DNA from: Oscillospiraceae bacterium
GTDB lineage: Bacteria > Bacillota > Clostridia > Oscillospirales > Oscillospiraceae
Reading direction: 5' to 3'
Length of the DNA: 64,000 bases
Assembly (NCBI GenBank): GCA_022846095.1
Contig: AP025583.1
Location: forward strand, 682,001 to 746,000
In this document: piece after piece, positions 55,147 through 62,994 of the stretch
How positions within the stretch are numbered: the first letter of the stretch is position 1
How the letters are laid out: every line of letters starts with the position of its first letter
Position numbers and translations under genes: made by a program
The notes under the pieces: generated by a model
What the model saw: the letters and a program-made list of their open reading frames with translations, nothing else
What the model was told of the DNA's origin: nothing
Databases searched by the model: none

Positions 55147-56187
55147 TTGGACGAGCTTGATTTACTCCCCATCCCCCTGCTGCGCTGGTACCGGGAAAAC
55201 GCCCGGACGCTGCCCTGGCGGTCCGATCCCACGCCCTACCACGTGCTGGTCAGCGAGGTCATGCTCCAGCAGACCCGGGTGGCCGCCGTGCTGGGGTACT
55301 ACGCCCGCTTTATGGCGGCGCTGCCCACCGTGTCCGACCTGGCGGCGGTGGAGGAGGACCGGCTCATGAAGCTGTGGCAGGGCCTGGGGTACTACAACCG
55401 GGCCCGCAACCTGCAAAAGGCGGCCCGGCAGATTATGGAGGACTTCGGCGGGGAATTCCCCCGCACGTATGAGCAGCTGCGCACCCTGGCCGGGGTGGGG
55501 GAGTACACCGCCGGGGCGGTGGCCTCCATCGCCTTCGGCCTGCCCGTCCCCGCGGTGGACGGGAACGTGCTGCGGGTTACGGCCCGGATCACCGGGGACG
55601 GCGGCGACGTAGCCCGCCCGGACACCAAGGCCCGGATGGGGGCGGCCCTGCGCGCGGTGATGCCGGTGGAGGCGCCGGGGGACTTCAACCAGGCCCTGAT
55701 GGAGCTGGGGGCCACGGTGTGCCTGCCCAACGGCGCGCCCCAGTGCGGCCGCTGCCCGGCGGCTGAGTTCTGCGCCGCCCTGCGGCAGGACCGGATTGGC
55801 GAGCTGCCCGTGAAGGCGGCCAAGAAGGCCCGGCGCATCGAGGCGCGCACGGTGTTTTTAATCTTCCGGCAGGGCCGGGTGGCCCTGCGCCGCCGCCCCG
55901 GCAAGGGCCTGCTGGCCGGGCTGTGGGAGTACCCCAACGAGCCCGCCCCGGCGGAAGGGGCCCTGTCCGGGTGGGGGATCGCCCCCCTGGGGATAGAGGC
56001 GGCGGGGGCGGGCAAGCATATTTTTACCCATATCGAGTGGCATATGACCGCCCTGGCCCTGGAGGCGGCGGGGGAGGCCCTGCCGGAGGGCTGGGTGTGG
56101 TGCTCCCGGGAGGAGCTGGCCCGGGACTACGCGGTGCCCAACGCCTTCCGGGCCTTTGAGGCGGTTGTGGACAAGTATCTGAAGTAG
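55147..56187 (+). CDS. mutY: A/G-specific adenine glycosylase
   Basis: The 346-residue enzyme removes adenine mispaired with 8-oxoguanine. It has the catalytic glutamate in SEVMLQQTRVAAV near residue 38, the helix-hairpin-helix LAGVGEYTAGAVASI near 115, the catalytic aspartate in AVDGNVLRV near 138, an iron-sulfur cluster site CLPNGAPQCGRCPAAEFC near 191, and a C-terminal NUDIX-like domain. Start is TTG at 55147, eight bases after TTGGAGG; the upstream ATG at 55093 precedes a hairpin and has no ribosome site. A thymidine kinase gene follows after a repeat. Confidence 0.95.
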   Translation: MDELDLLPIPLLRWYRENARTLPWRSDPTPYHVLVSEVMLQQTRVAAVLGYYARFMAALPTVSDLAAVEEDRLMKLWQGLGYYNRARNLQKAARQIMEDFGGEFPRTYEQLRTLAGVGEYTAGAVASIAFGLPVPAVDGNVLRVTARITGDGGDVARPDTKARMGAALRAVMPVEAPGDFNQALMELGATVCLPNGAPQCGRCPAAEFCAALRQDRIGELPVKAAKKARRIEARTVFLIFRQGRVALRRRPGKGLLAGLWEYPNEPAPAEGALSGWGIAPLGIEAAGAGKHIFTHIEWHMTALALEAAGEALPEGWVWCSREELARDYAVPNAFRAFEAVVDKYLK

Positions 56188-56191
56188 GGGT

Positions 56192-56240
56192 TTGACCCCA
56201 CCGCCCCTGCGGGGGCACCTCCCCTCATAGGGGAGGCTAA
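56192..56240 (+). repeat. Palindromic repeat, family C
   Basis: GACCCCACCGCCCCTGCGGGGGC followed by ACCTCCCCTCATAGGGGAGGC: the two-hairpin order of the copies at 19147 and 26662. Confidence 0.8.
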
Positions 56241-56260
56241 GAGGAGGAGGGTTCCTTTCA

Positions 56261-56857
56261 ATGGCAAAGCTGTATTTCCGCTACGGCGTGATGGGCTCCA
56301 GCAAGACGGCCAACGCCCTGATGGTGCGCTACAACTACGAGGAGCGGGGCCAGGAGGCCCTGCTGGTCAAGCCCTCGGTGGACCAGCGGGACGGGGCCCG
56401 GTTCGTGGCCTCCCGGGCGGGGCTGTCCAGCCCCTGCATCTACTTTTCCGACCTGCGCGCCATGGACGCCGACAGGCTTAAGCCCTACGCCTGCATCATC
56501 GTGGACGAGGCCCAGTTCCTCAGCCGGGAGGAGGTGCAGTACCTCACCCACCTGGTGGACGAGCTGAACATCCCGGTGATCTGCTACGGCCTGCGGGCGG
56601 ACTTCAAGGGGGAGCTCTTCCCCGGCTCCCAGGAGCTGCTGGCCAGCGCCGACATCATCGAGGAGGTCAAGACCATCTGCTGGTGCGGCAAAAAGGCCAT
56701 CTGCAACGCCCGCTTCGACGCGCAGGGCCGCGTCCTCAAGGAGGGGGAGCAGGTGGTGCTGGGGGCCAACGACCAGTATATCGGCCTGTGCCGCAGGCAC
56801 TGGAAGCAGGGCAACCTGGGCCCCGGCTTCCGGCGGGAGGAGCAGGATGACCTGTAG
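56261..56857 (+). CDS. tdk: Thymidine kinase, type II
   Basis: The 198-residue enzyme phosphorylates thymidine for salvage. The P-loop is GVMGSSKT at residues 9-16, the catalytic glutamate region is DEAQFL near 84, and the zinc-binding lasso cysteines are in CWCGKKAIC near 145 and LCRRH near 178. Length is normal for the tetrameric type II family. The ATG has GGAGGAGGG about eleven bases upstream. The last 11 bases overlap the start of the radical SAM gene, so the two are coupled. Confidence 0.95.
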   Translation: MAKLYFRYGVMGSSKTANALMVRYNYEERGQEALLVKPSVDQRDGARFVASRAGLSSPCIYFSDLRAMDADRLKPYACIIVDEAQFLSREEVQYLTHLVDELNIPVICYGLRADFKGELFPGSQELLASADIIEEVKTICWCGKKAICNARFDAQGRVLKEGEQVVLGANDQYIGLCRRHWKQGNLGPGFRREEQDDL

Positions 56858-57725
56858 CCTCTGCCCCCGCGCCTGCGGGGCGCGGCGCACGCAGGACGCC
56901 GGGGCGGGCGTGTGCGGGATGCCGTCTCTGCCCGTGGTGGCCCGGGCCGCCCTCCACTTCTGGGAGGAGCCGCCCATCTCGGGGAAAAACGGCTCGGGCA
57001 CCGTCTTTTTCTCCGGCTGCCCCCTGGGGTGCGTGTTCTGCCAGAACGAGCGCATCAGCCGGGAGAACTTCGGCAAGCCCGTCTCCATTCAGCGGCTGCG
57101 GGAGATCTTTTCGGAGCTTATCGCCCAGGGCGCCCACAATATCAACCTGGTGAACCCCACCCACTTCGCCCACGCCGTGGGGGAGGCCCTTGTGGAGCCC
57201 CTCCCCGTGCCCGTGGTGTGGAACTCCGGCGGGTATGACCGGGTGGAGACGCTGCGCGCCCTGGAGGGTAAGATCCAGATCTACCTGCCCGATTTGAAGT
57301 ACCTGACGCCGGAGCTGGCCGGGCGCTACTCCTCCGCCCCGGACTACCCCCAAACGGCCTGCGCCGCCATCCGGGAGATGGTGCGCCAGACCGGGCCCTG
57401 CGTGGTGGAGGACGGGCTTTTGAAGCGGGGCACGGTAATCCGCCACCTGATCCTGCCCGGCCGGGTGGCGGAGGCCAAGGCGGTGATGGACTTCGTGCAT
57501 GGGGCGTTCCCGCCCGGCACGGTGCTCTTTTCCCTCATGAGCCAGTACACCCCCTGGGGCCGGGCGGCGCAGTACCCGGAGCTCAACCGCAAGCTGCGCG
57601 CCTCCGAGGCGCGCGCGGCGGAGGAATACATGGAAAACCTGGGCCTGGACGGCTTCGTCCAGGACGCCGCGTCGGCGGACGGCGGGTTCATCCCGGCCTT
57701 CGACCTGACGGGAATCACGAAATAA
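56847..57725 (+). CDS. Radical SAM protein, pyruvate formate-lyase-activase-like
   Basis: The 292-residue protein has an N-terminal cysteine set CSLCPRACGARR with a following CGM, and the radical SAM cluster motif CPLGCVFCQN (CxxxCxxC) near residue 58, then the family LVNPTHF strand and WNSGGYDRVETLR. It belongs to the stand-alone activase-like group present in many anaerobes; the substrate is unknown. It overlaps tdk by 11 bases. No pyruvate formate-lyase-like gene is adjacent. Confidence 0.9.
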   Translation: MTCSLCPRACGARRTQDAGAGVCGMPSLPVVARAALHFWEEPPISGKNGSGTVFFSGCPLGCVFCQNERISRENFGKPVSIQRLREIFSELIAQGAHNINLVNPTHFAHAVGEALVEPLPVPVVWNSGGYDRVETLRALEGKIQIYLPDLKYLTPELAGRYSSAPDYPQTACAAIREMVRQTGPCVVEDGLLKRGTVIRHLILPGRVAEAKAVMDFVHGAFPPGTVLFSLMSQYTPWGRAAQYPELNRKLRASEARAAEEYMENLGLDGFVQDAASADGGFIPAFDLTGITK

Positions 57726-57800
57726 TTGAGAATTGATAATTGAGAATTGATAATTGCGCCGCGGCGGGGGCAGCGCCCTTAAATTATCAATTATCAATTG
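57726..57800. repeat. AT-rich inverted repeat with direct repeats
   Basis: TTGAGAATTGATAATTGAGA, with TGAGAATTGATAA twice in tandem, followed by a GC-rich centre (CGCCGCGGCGGGGGCAGCG) and then AATTATCAATTATCAATTG on the other side. The outer parts pair. This miniature element separates the radical SAM gene from the MATE gene and ends just before the MATE ribosome site. Confidence 0.85.
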
Positions 57801-57811
57801 ACGGAGGACGT

Positions 57812-59224
57812 ATGGAGACGCAAAAGGGAAGCCGCGCGCCCCGCCTGGGGGTGATGTGGAAGCTGTCCTGGCCCGCCATCATCGAGCAGGTGCTGGCCAC
57901 CATGGTCAGCTACGTGGACACGGCCATGGTGGGCGTGCTGGGGGCCTCCGCCACGGCGGCGGTCTCGGTCAACGCGGCCTCCATCTGGCTGATCAACGGT
58001 ATTTTGGCCGGGGTGGGCGTGGGCTACTCGGTGCAGGTATCCAACGCCATCGGGGCCAGGGACATCGAAAAGGGCCGGGCCGTCATCCGGCAGAGCCTGC
58101 TGGCCGCCCTGGTTGCCGGGGGCGCGGCCCTAATCCTCTTTCAGATCCTGGCGGGCTTCATCCCCCTGTGGCTGGGGGCGGAGCCCGACGTGCTGCCCCA
58201 CGCGGCGGGCTACCTGCGCTGGTACACCACCTGTATGCCCTTCGCCGCCATGGGGGCCATCTTCTCGGCGGTGCTGCGCTGCATGGGCAACACCAAGGCC
58301 CCGCTCTACCTCAATACCCTGGCCAACCTGCTGAACATCGTGTTCAACTTCTTCCTGATTTACGAGAGCAGGCCCTTTACCATCGGCGCCCTCACGGTTA
58401 CCATCCCCGGCGCGGGGCTGGGGGTGGAGGGCGCGGCCATCGCCTCCGCCCTGTCGTGGGCGGCGGCGGGGCTGACGCTGTGGTACGCCGCCTTCCACCA
58501 GGGGGACGCCTTCCGCATCTCCCTGCGGGGGGAGAGCTTCAGGCCCGACCGGGCCATCATCCGTCAGGCCGTCCACCTGGGCCTGCCCTCCGCCATCGAG
58601 CGGGCCACCATCAACCTGGGCCAGATCGCCATGACCTACGTGGTGGCCAGCCTGGGCACCGTGGCCCTGGCCGCCAACCAGATCGCCAACACGGCGGAGG
58701 GGCTGTGCTACCTGCCCGCCTACGGCATCTCCTACGCGGGCATCGCCCTGGTGGGGCAGTCGGTGGGGGCCAAAAACAAGGAGGACGCCCGGGGCTACGG
58801 CAGTCTGGCGGGCAAAATGGCCTTCGTGCTCTGCCTGGGCACGGCCGCGCTGCTGTTCCTGCTGGCCCGGCCCCTGGCCTCCCTCTTTAACTCCGACCCC
58901 GCCGTGGTGGATCTGGCGGCGCTGGTGCTGCGGATTGTGGCGGTGTGCGAGCCGCTGTTCGCCGTGGCCATCGTCTTTTCCGGCACCCTCCGGGGGGCCA
59001 ACGACGTGCGCTTCCCCATGGTGGTGAGCCTGATCTGCATGTGGGGCGTGCGCATTGTGCTGGCCCCCATCCTGGTGTACAAGTTCGACCTGGGGCTGGC
59101 GGGCGTGTGGATCGCCATGGACGCGGATCTGATCCTCCGGGGCGTGCTGTGCACCCTGCGCTGGCGCAGCGGCCGGTGGGAAACGCTGTGCGGACTGGCG
59201 GAGCCGGGCGCTAGTAAAAAATAG
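57812..59224 (+). CDS. MATE-family multidrug/cation exporter
   Basis: The 470-residue protein has 12 hydrophobic segments in two similar halves, with PAIIEQVLATMVSYVDTAMVG near the start and the second-half counterpart GLPSAIERATINLGQI near residue 265, the hallmark of the MATE fold. It should export organic cations or drugs with an ion gradient. ATG at 57812 follows ACGGAGGACG; the frame from 57740 lies in the AT-rich repeat. It ends 14 bases inside the convergent small gene at 59211. Confidence 0.92.
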   Translation: METQKGSRAPRLGVMWKLSWPAIIEQVLATMVSYVDTAMVGVLGASATAAVSVNAASIWLINGILAGVGVGYSVQVSNAIGARDIEKGRAVIRQSLLAALVAGGAALILFQILAGFIPLWLGAEPDVLPHAAGYLRWYTTCMPFAAMGAIFSAVLRCMGNTKAPLYLNTLANLLNIVFNFFLIYESRPFTIGALTVTIPGAGLGVEGAAIASALSWAAAGLTLWYAAFHQGDAFRISLRGESFRPDRAIIRQAVHLGLPSAIERATINLGQIAMTYVVASLGTVALAANQIANTAEGLCYLPAYGISYAGIALVGQSVGAKNKEDARGYGSLAGKMAFVLCLGTAALLFLLARPLASLFNSDPAVVDLAALVLRIVAVCEPLFAVAIVFSGTLRGANDVRFPMVVSLICMWGVRIVLAPILVYKFDLGLAGVWIAMDADLILRGVLCTLRWRSGRWETLCGLAEPGASKK

Positions 59225-59510
59225 GCCGGTCGTCGGTGAGGCGCAGCACCAGCCGCGCCCCGGCCCGCAGGCCGTTGAGGAAGGCGACCTCCTCAACGGC
59301 GGCCCCATAGTCTACGGCCGCATTTAAAATCTTTGCGGGGGATGCGGGCTGCTCCACAAGCTCTTCCAGCACGCCGTAAGCCTCCTCGGTTAGCGTCTCC
59401 CCCGTTATATCCCGATCCAGCATGGCGGGGCCGGGCGCCGCGCCGGAAAGTATGTATGAGCCGAAGTATTTCGGCTCAATCCGTGTTAGAATTTCGTCGT
59501 AGCAGCTCAT
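59211..59510 (-). CDS. Small protein, DUF6809-like
   Basis: The 99-residue protein starts MSCYDEILTRIEPKYFG and ends VAFLNGLRAGARLVLRLTD, a plan seen in small DUF6809-like proteins of gut Clostridia (N-terminal LxxLY-type start and a C-terminal FxxGxxxGxxLML-like helix). Function is unknown. AGAGGTG lies before the ATG at 59510. It overlaps the MATE gene end by 14 bases on the other strand and is divergent from an XRE-type gene. Confidence 0.6.
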   Translation of the reverse strand: MSCYDEILTRIEPKYFGSYILSGAAPGPAMLDRDITGETLTEEAYGVLEELVEQPASPAKILNAAVDYGAAVEEVAFLNGLRAGARLVLRLTDDRPIFY

Positions 59511-59590
59511 GACAAGCACCTCTAGTCCACTGTTATATTAATATTATCCACCATAGAGTGAATTTTGTCAAGAGGGAAATAGGTGATAGT

Positions 59591-59803
59591 ATGGCGATGG
59601 CATCAAAAATAAGAATTGTGCTGATAGAGCGGAAAATGAAAGTTAAACAATTGGCCGAACTCTTGGGCACCAGTCAAACCAATTTGGGCAACAAATTGAA
59701 ACGGGATAATTTCTCCGAAAAGGAATTACGGGAAATTGCCGAGGCCCTGAACTGTGATTTTGAGGCCACCTTCACCCTGCGGGACACAGGAAAGACGATC
59801 TAG
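59591..59803 (+). CDS. Small XRE-type helix-turn-helix protein
   Basis: The 70-residue protein is one HTH domain: SKIRIVLIERKMKVKQLAELLG, TSQTNLGNKLKRDNF and EKELREIAEALN, with a short C-terminal strand ATFTLRD. It is like small Cro-type or plasmid-type regulators. Its codons are more AT-rich than the neighbours. The ATG at 59591 follows AGGTGAT. It is divergent from the DUF6809-like gene, which it may regulate. The stop is followed at once by two REP sequences. Confidence 0.85.
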   Translation: MAMASKIRIVLIERKMKVKQLAELLGTSQTNLGNKLKRDNFSEKELREIAEALNCDFEATFTLRDTGKTI

Positions 59804-59804
59804 G

Positions 59805-59899
59805 GGGACGGATTGCCACGGGCGCAAGCGCCCTCGCAACGACCTGTGATTCCGCCCCCGTCATTGCGAGGCCCCGCAGGGGCCGTGGCAATCCGTCCC
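59805..59899. repeat. Two family A REP copies in inverted orientation
   Basis: 59805-59843 reads GGACGGATTGCCACGG to CCTCGCAACGACC; 59860-59899 reads GTCATTGCGAGGCCCC to CCGTGGCAATCCGTCCCC. The two face each other over a 16-base gap and could form one long hairpin. Confidence 0.88.
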
Positions 59900-59904
59900 C
59901 ATAA

Positions 59905-59945
59905 AGAACCCCCCGCCGCCTGTATACAGGCGGCGGGGGGTTCTC
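59905..59945 (-). terminator. Terminator of the glycosyltransferase gene
   Basis: A perfect 40-bp palindrome (AGAACCCCCCGCCGCC arm, centre TGTATACA) immediately follows the stop; on the minus strand TTCTTTAT ends it. It can act on both strands. Confidence 0.9.
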
Positions 59946-59947
59946 TT

Positions 59948-61126
59948 TCAAGCCAATGCGTCCAGCAGCCGCGCGCACACGCCCCGCCAGGTGGCCTGCT
60001 CCATCGCGGGCGCGGGGCGGGGGGGCAGGGCGATCTGCCGCCGCAGCTCCGCGGCCAGGGCGGCCTCGAAGGCGGGCAGCGCCTGCGCCAGCGGCTCGTC
60101 CGTGTCGCGCATGGCGGGGGGCGGGACGAAGCCCACGCCGTGGCCCGGCACGTTCCGGTCCAGCCAGGGGCGGATGCCGGGCAGGTCGGTGCACACCACC
60201 TTCGCCCCGCAGGAGAGGGCCTCCAGCACCACCAGGGGCAGGCCCTCGAAGAAGGAGGGCAGCACGAACACGTCGCTCTTGCAGAATTCCCGGGCCAGCG
60301 CGTCCTGGGGCAGGGGGCCGAGGAAGGAGACCGGCCGGGGGCAGGCATCCGCCAGCGCCCGGATGCGGGCGTACTCCGCCGCGTCGCCCGCGCCGCCCGC
60401 CAGGTACAGGGCGGCGGGCGCGGGCACCTGCGCCATGCTCCGCAGCAGGCTGGCCACCCCCTTTTTCACGGAGATCTTGCCCGCGAAGATGATCCGCCCG
60501 GGCGTGGGGGCCGGGCCCGAGGGGTGGAAGATCCCGTCGTTGAAGCCGCTGCCGATCACCGTAATGCGGGCCTGATCCGCCCCGGTGAGGGCGGCGACGG
60601 CGCGCGCCTGCTCCCCGTGCAGCACGAAGATCCGGTCCAGGGCGGCGATCTGCGCCAGGATGAACGCCCGCTCCAGCGGGTGCTTTTGCAGCTGCCGCAG
60701 GTCGGTGCCGTGGCAGATCCCGGCCACGGGCACCCCAGGGAACCGCGCCCGGCACAGGGCGGTGAGCAGGTACAGGTGGTGGCAGAGGATCAGATCGGGC
60801 CGGAATTCCTCCACCGCCCGGTCCAGCGCCGCCCCGAAGGCCGCCTTGAACTGCGAGAGCATCTCCGGCGTCATGTCCCGGTAGCGGGTGCTCTCGTAGG
60901 GCATCTCGTCCGACATGCCCGCCACGGGGAAGGGCAGGGCGGGGGAGCGGTACAGCACGGGGTAAAAGCCCACGCCCCGGGGGAAAACCGGGGCGTCCCC
61001 CGGCGCCAGCCCGGCCACCACCGCCTGCTCGTGGCCCAGGGCGCGGAAGCCCCGCACCAGCTCGGAGAGGTAGACGCCGCTGCCGGTGCCGAAGGGCTTT
61101 TGGGCCGAAACACTCAATATACGCAT
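59948..61126 (-). CDS. Glycosyltransferase family 4-like protein
   Basis: The 392-residue enzyme has a GT-B fold: an N-terminal domain with the glycine-rich GTGSGVYLSELVRGFRALG and LCHHLYLLTALCR, and a C-terminal nucleotide-sugar domain with the FAGKISVKKGVASLLRSM start near residue 215 and the EX7E motif in FFEGLPLVVLEALSCG near 297. It should transfer a sugar to a cell-surface or other acceptor. It stands alone between terminators. ATG at 61126 opens with MRILSVSAQK; a TATACT on the minus strand at 61163-61158 may be its -10. Confidence 0.88.
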   Translation of the reverse strand: MRILSVSAQKPFGTGSGVYLSELVRGFRALGHEQAVVAGLAPGDAPVFPRGVGFYPVLYRSPALPFPVAGMSDEMPYESTRYRDMTPEMLSQFKAAFGAALDRAVEEFRPDLILCHHLYLLTALCRARFPGVPVAGICHGTDLRQLQKHPLERAFILAQIAALDRIFVLHGEQARAVAALTGADQARITVIGSGFNDGIFHPSGPAPTPGRIIFAGKISVKKGVASLLRSMAQVPAPAALYLAGGAGDAAEYARIRALADACPRPVSFLGPLPQDALAREFCKSDVFVLPSFFEGLPLVVLEALSCGAKVVCTDLPGIRPWLDRNVPGHGVGFVPPPAMRDTDEPLAQALPAFEAALAAELRRQIALPPRPAPAMEQATWRGVCARLLDALA

Positions 61127-61174
61127 ACATTTCTCACATCCGTTTATCTTTGCAGACAGTATAGCACAAATTGG

Positions 61175-61214
61175 CGCAAAAGGGGACGCGCCGGGGAGAA
61201 AATCCCCGGCGCGC
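61175..61214 (-). terminator. Terminator of the hydrogenase operon
   Basis: CGCGCCGGGGA and TCCCCGGCGCG enclose GAAAA; on the minus strand CCCCTTTTGC follows. It lies ten bases after the hydrogenase stop. Confidence 0.85.
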
Positions 61215-61224
61215 CCTGCTGCCG

Positions 61225-62970
61225 TTATTCAACGCGGTATTTCTGCTGGGGGATGTAGGAGCAGTGGAGGATTTCGTGGGCCTTGTGCCCGCCCGGCTCT
61301 CCCAGGTACTCCCGGTAGACGGCCTGCACCATGGGGTTCTCGTGGCTGCGGCGCAGGGGCATCTCCTCGTCCTGGCGGTAGAGGGCGGCGGCGCGCAGGG
61401 CGCGTATGTCCACCCAGTTGCGCACGTCGGCGTGCTGGATGGGCTGGCCGCCGCCGTTGATGCACCCGCCGGGGCAGGCCATGAACTCGATGAAGTCGTA
61501 ATGCAGCGTCCCGGCGCGCACGCCGTCCAGCACCTGCTTGGCGTTGTGCAGGCCGGAGGCCACGCACACCCGCACCGTCCTGCCGGGCAGCTCGTAGACG
61601 GCCTGCTTGATGCCCTCCATGCCCCGCACCTGCGTGAACTCCAGGGGGGCCATGGCCCCGCCGGTGACGGTCTCCACCACGGTGCGCAGCGCGGCTTCCA
61701 TCACGCCGCCGCTGGCCCCGAAGATGACCGACGCGCCGGTGGACACGCCCAGCAGCTCGTCGAACGCTCCCTGGGGCAGGTGGTCGAACAGCAGGCCCGC
61801 GTGGGCGATCATCCGCCCCAGCTCCCGGGTGGTGAGGGAGGCGTCCACCGGCATACAGCCGTTGCGCAGGCGCTGTTCGGGCCGCAGCACCTCGTACTTC
61901 TTGGCGGTGCAGGGCATCACGGACACCACGAAGATGTCCCGCGGGTCCAGGCCCGTCTTTTCCGCGTAGTAGGTCTTGACCAGGCTGCCGAACATCTGCT
62001 GGGGGGACTTGCAGGTGGACAGGTGGGAGATCATCTGGGGGTAGTGCTGCTCGCAGTAGCGGATCCAGCCGGGGGAGCAGGAGGTGATCATGGGCAGGGT
62101 GCCGCCGTTTTTCAGGCGGTCCAAAAACTCGTTGCCCTCCTCCAGAATGGTGAAGTCGGCGGCGTTGTCCACGTCGAACACCTTGTCAAAGCCCAGGCGG
62201 CGCAGGGCGGTGACCATCTGGCCCTCCACGTTGGAGCCGATGGGCATGCCGAAGCACTCCCCCAGGGTGACCCGCACGGCGGGGGCGGGGCCCACCACCA
62301 CGTGCTTGCGGGGGTCGGCCAGGGCGGCGAGCACCCTGGCGGTGTCGTCCTTCTCGCTCAGGGCCCCGGTGGGGCAGGCCACGATGCACTGTCCGCAGGA
62401 CACGCAGTCCACCTCGCTGAGATCCCGGTCGAAGGCACAGCCGATGTGGGTGGAGAAGCCCCGGTCGTTGCACCCGATGACCCCCACCTCCTGGGTCGTG
62501 CGGCACACGGCGGTGCAGCGGCGGCAGAGCACGCACTTGGAGTTGTCCCGCACCAGGTGGGGGGCGGAGTCCTCGATGCGGGGGAGCAGCTCGTCGTTGG
62601 CGTAGCGCACCGCGTCGATGTTGAACTCGGCGCACAGCTGCTGGAGCTCGCACAGGCCGTTGCGGGAGCAGGTGAGGCAGTCCATGCGGTGGTTGGACAA
62701 AATCAGCTCCAGGGTGTGCCGCCGGGAGGCGCGCACCTTTTCGGTGTTGGTGTACACCTCCATGCCCTCGCTGACCGGGTAGACGCAGGAGGCCACCAGG
62801 CTGCGCGCCCCCTTCACCTCCACCACGCAGATGCGGCAGGCGCCGATCTCGTTGACCCCCTTCAAAAAGCACAGGGAGGGGATGTTGTAGCCCGCCGAGC
62901 GGGCGGCCTCCATCACCGTGACGCCCTCGGGCACGGTGACGGGGATGTCGTTGATCTTCAGGCTGACCAT
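61225..62970 (-). CDS. [FeFe]-hydrogenase catalytic subunit (group A, HydA-like)
   Basis: The 581-residue protein has an N-terminal [2Fe-2S] ferredoxin domain (GACRICVVEV), a His-Cys3 region (NHRMDCLTCSRNGLC), two [4Fe-4S] sites (CVLCRRCTAVC, CVSCGQCIVACP) and the H-cluster motifs L1 ITSCSPGWIRYC near residue 296, L2 MPCTAKKYE near 350 and L3 FMACPGGCINGGG near 495. With the NuoF-like gene 24 bases upstream it forms an NAD-linked, probably electron-bifurcating hydrogenase. ATG at 62970 (MVSLKIND) is preferred since GAGGAG is 12 bases before it, whereas it directly touches the ATG at 62982. Confidence 0.95.
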   Translation of the reverse strand: MVSLKINDIPVTVPEGVTVMEAARSAGYNIPSLCFLKGVNEIGACRICVVEVKGARSLVASCVYPVSEGMEVYTNTEKVRASRRHTLELILSNHRMDCLTCSRNGLCELQQLCAEFNIDAVRYANDELLPRIEDSAPHLVRDNSKCVLCRRCTAVCRTTQEVGVIGCNDRGFSTHIGCAFDRDLSEVDCVSCGQCIVACPTGALSEKDDTARVLAALADPRKHVVVGPAPAVRVTLGECFGMPIGSNVEGQMVTALRRLGFDKVFDVDNAADFTILEEGNEFLDRLKNGGTLPMITSCSPGWIRYCEQHYPQMISHLSTCKSPQQMFGSLVKTYYAEKTGLDPRDIFVVSVMPCTAKKYEVLRPEQRLRNGCMPVDASLTTRELGRMIAHAGLLFDHLPQGAFDELLGVSTGASVIFGASGGVMEAALRTVVETVTGGAMAPLEFTQVRGMEGIKQAVYELPGRTVRVCVASGLHNAKQVLDGVRAGTLHYDFIEFMACPGGCINGGGQPIQHADVRNWVDIRALRAAALYRQDEEMPLRRSHENPMVQAVYREYLGEPGGHKAHEILHCSYIPQQKYRVE

Positions 62971-62994
62971 CTTGTGTTCCATCTCCTCGCCCCC

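Noticed and set aside
55093-55147. ATG at 55093 as the start of mutY
   Set aside because: It lies at the likely transcription start, before a hairpin, without ribosome site; TTG at 55147 has a well-spaced GGAGG and begins the conserved protein.
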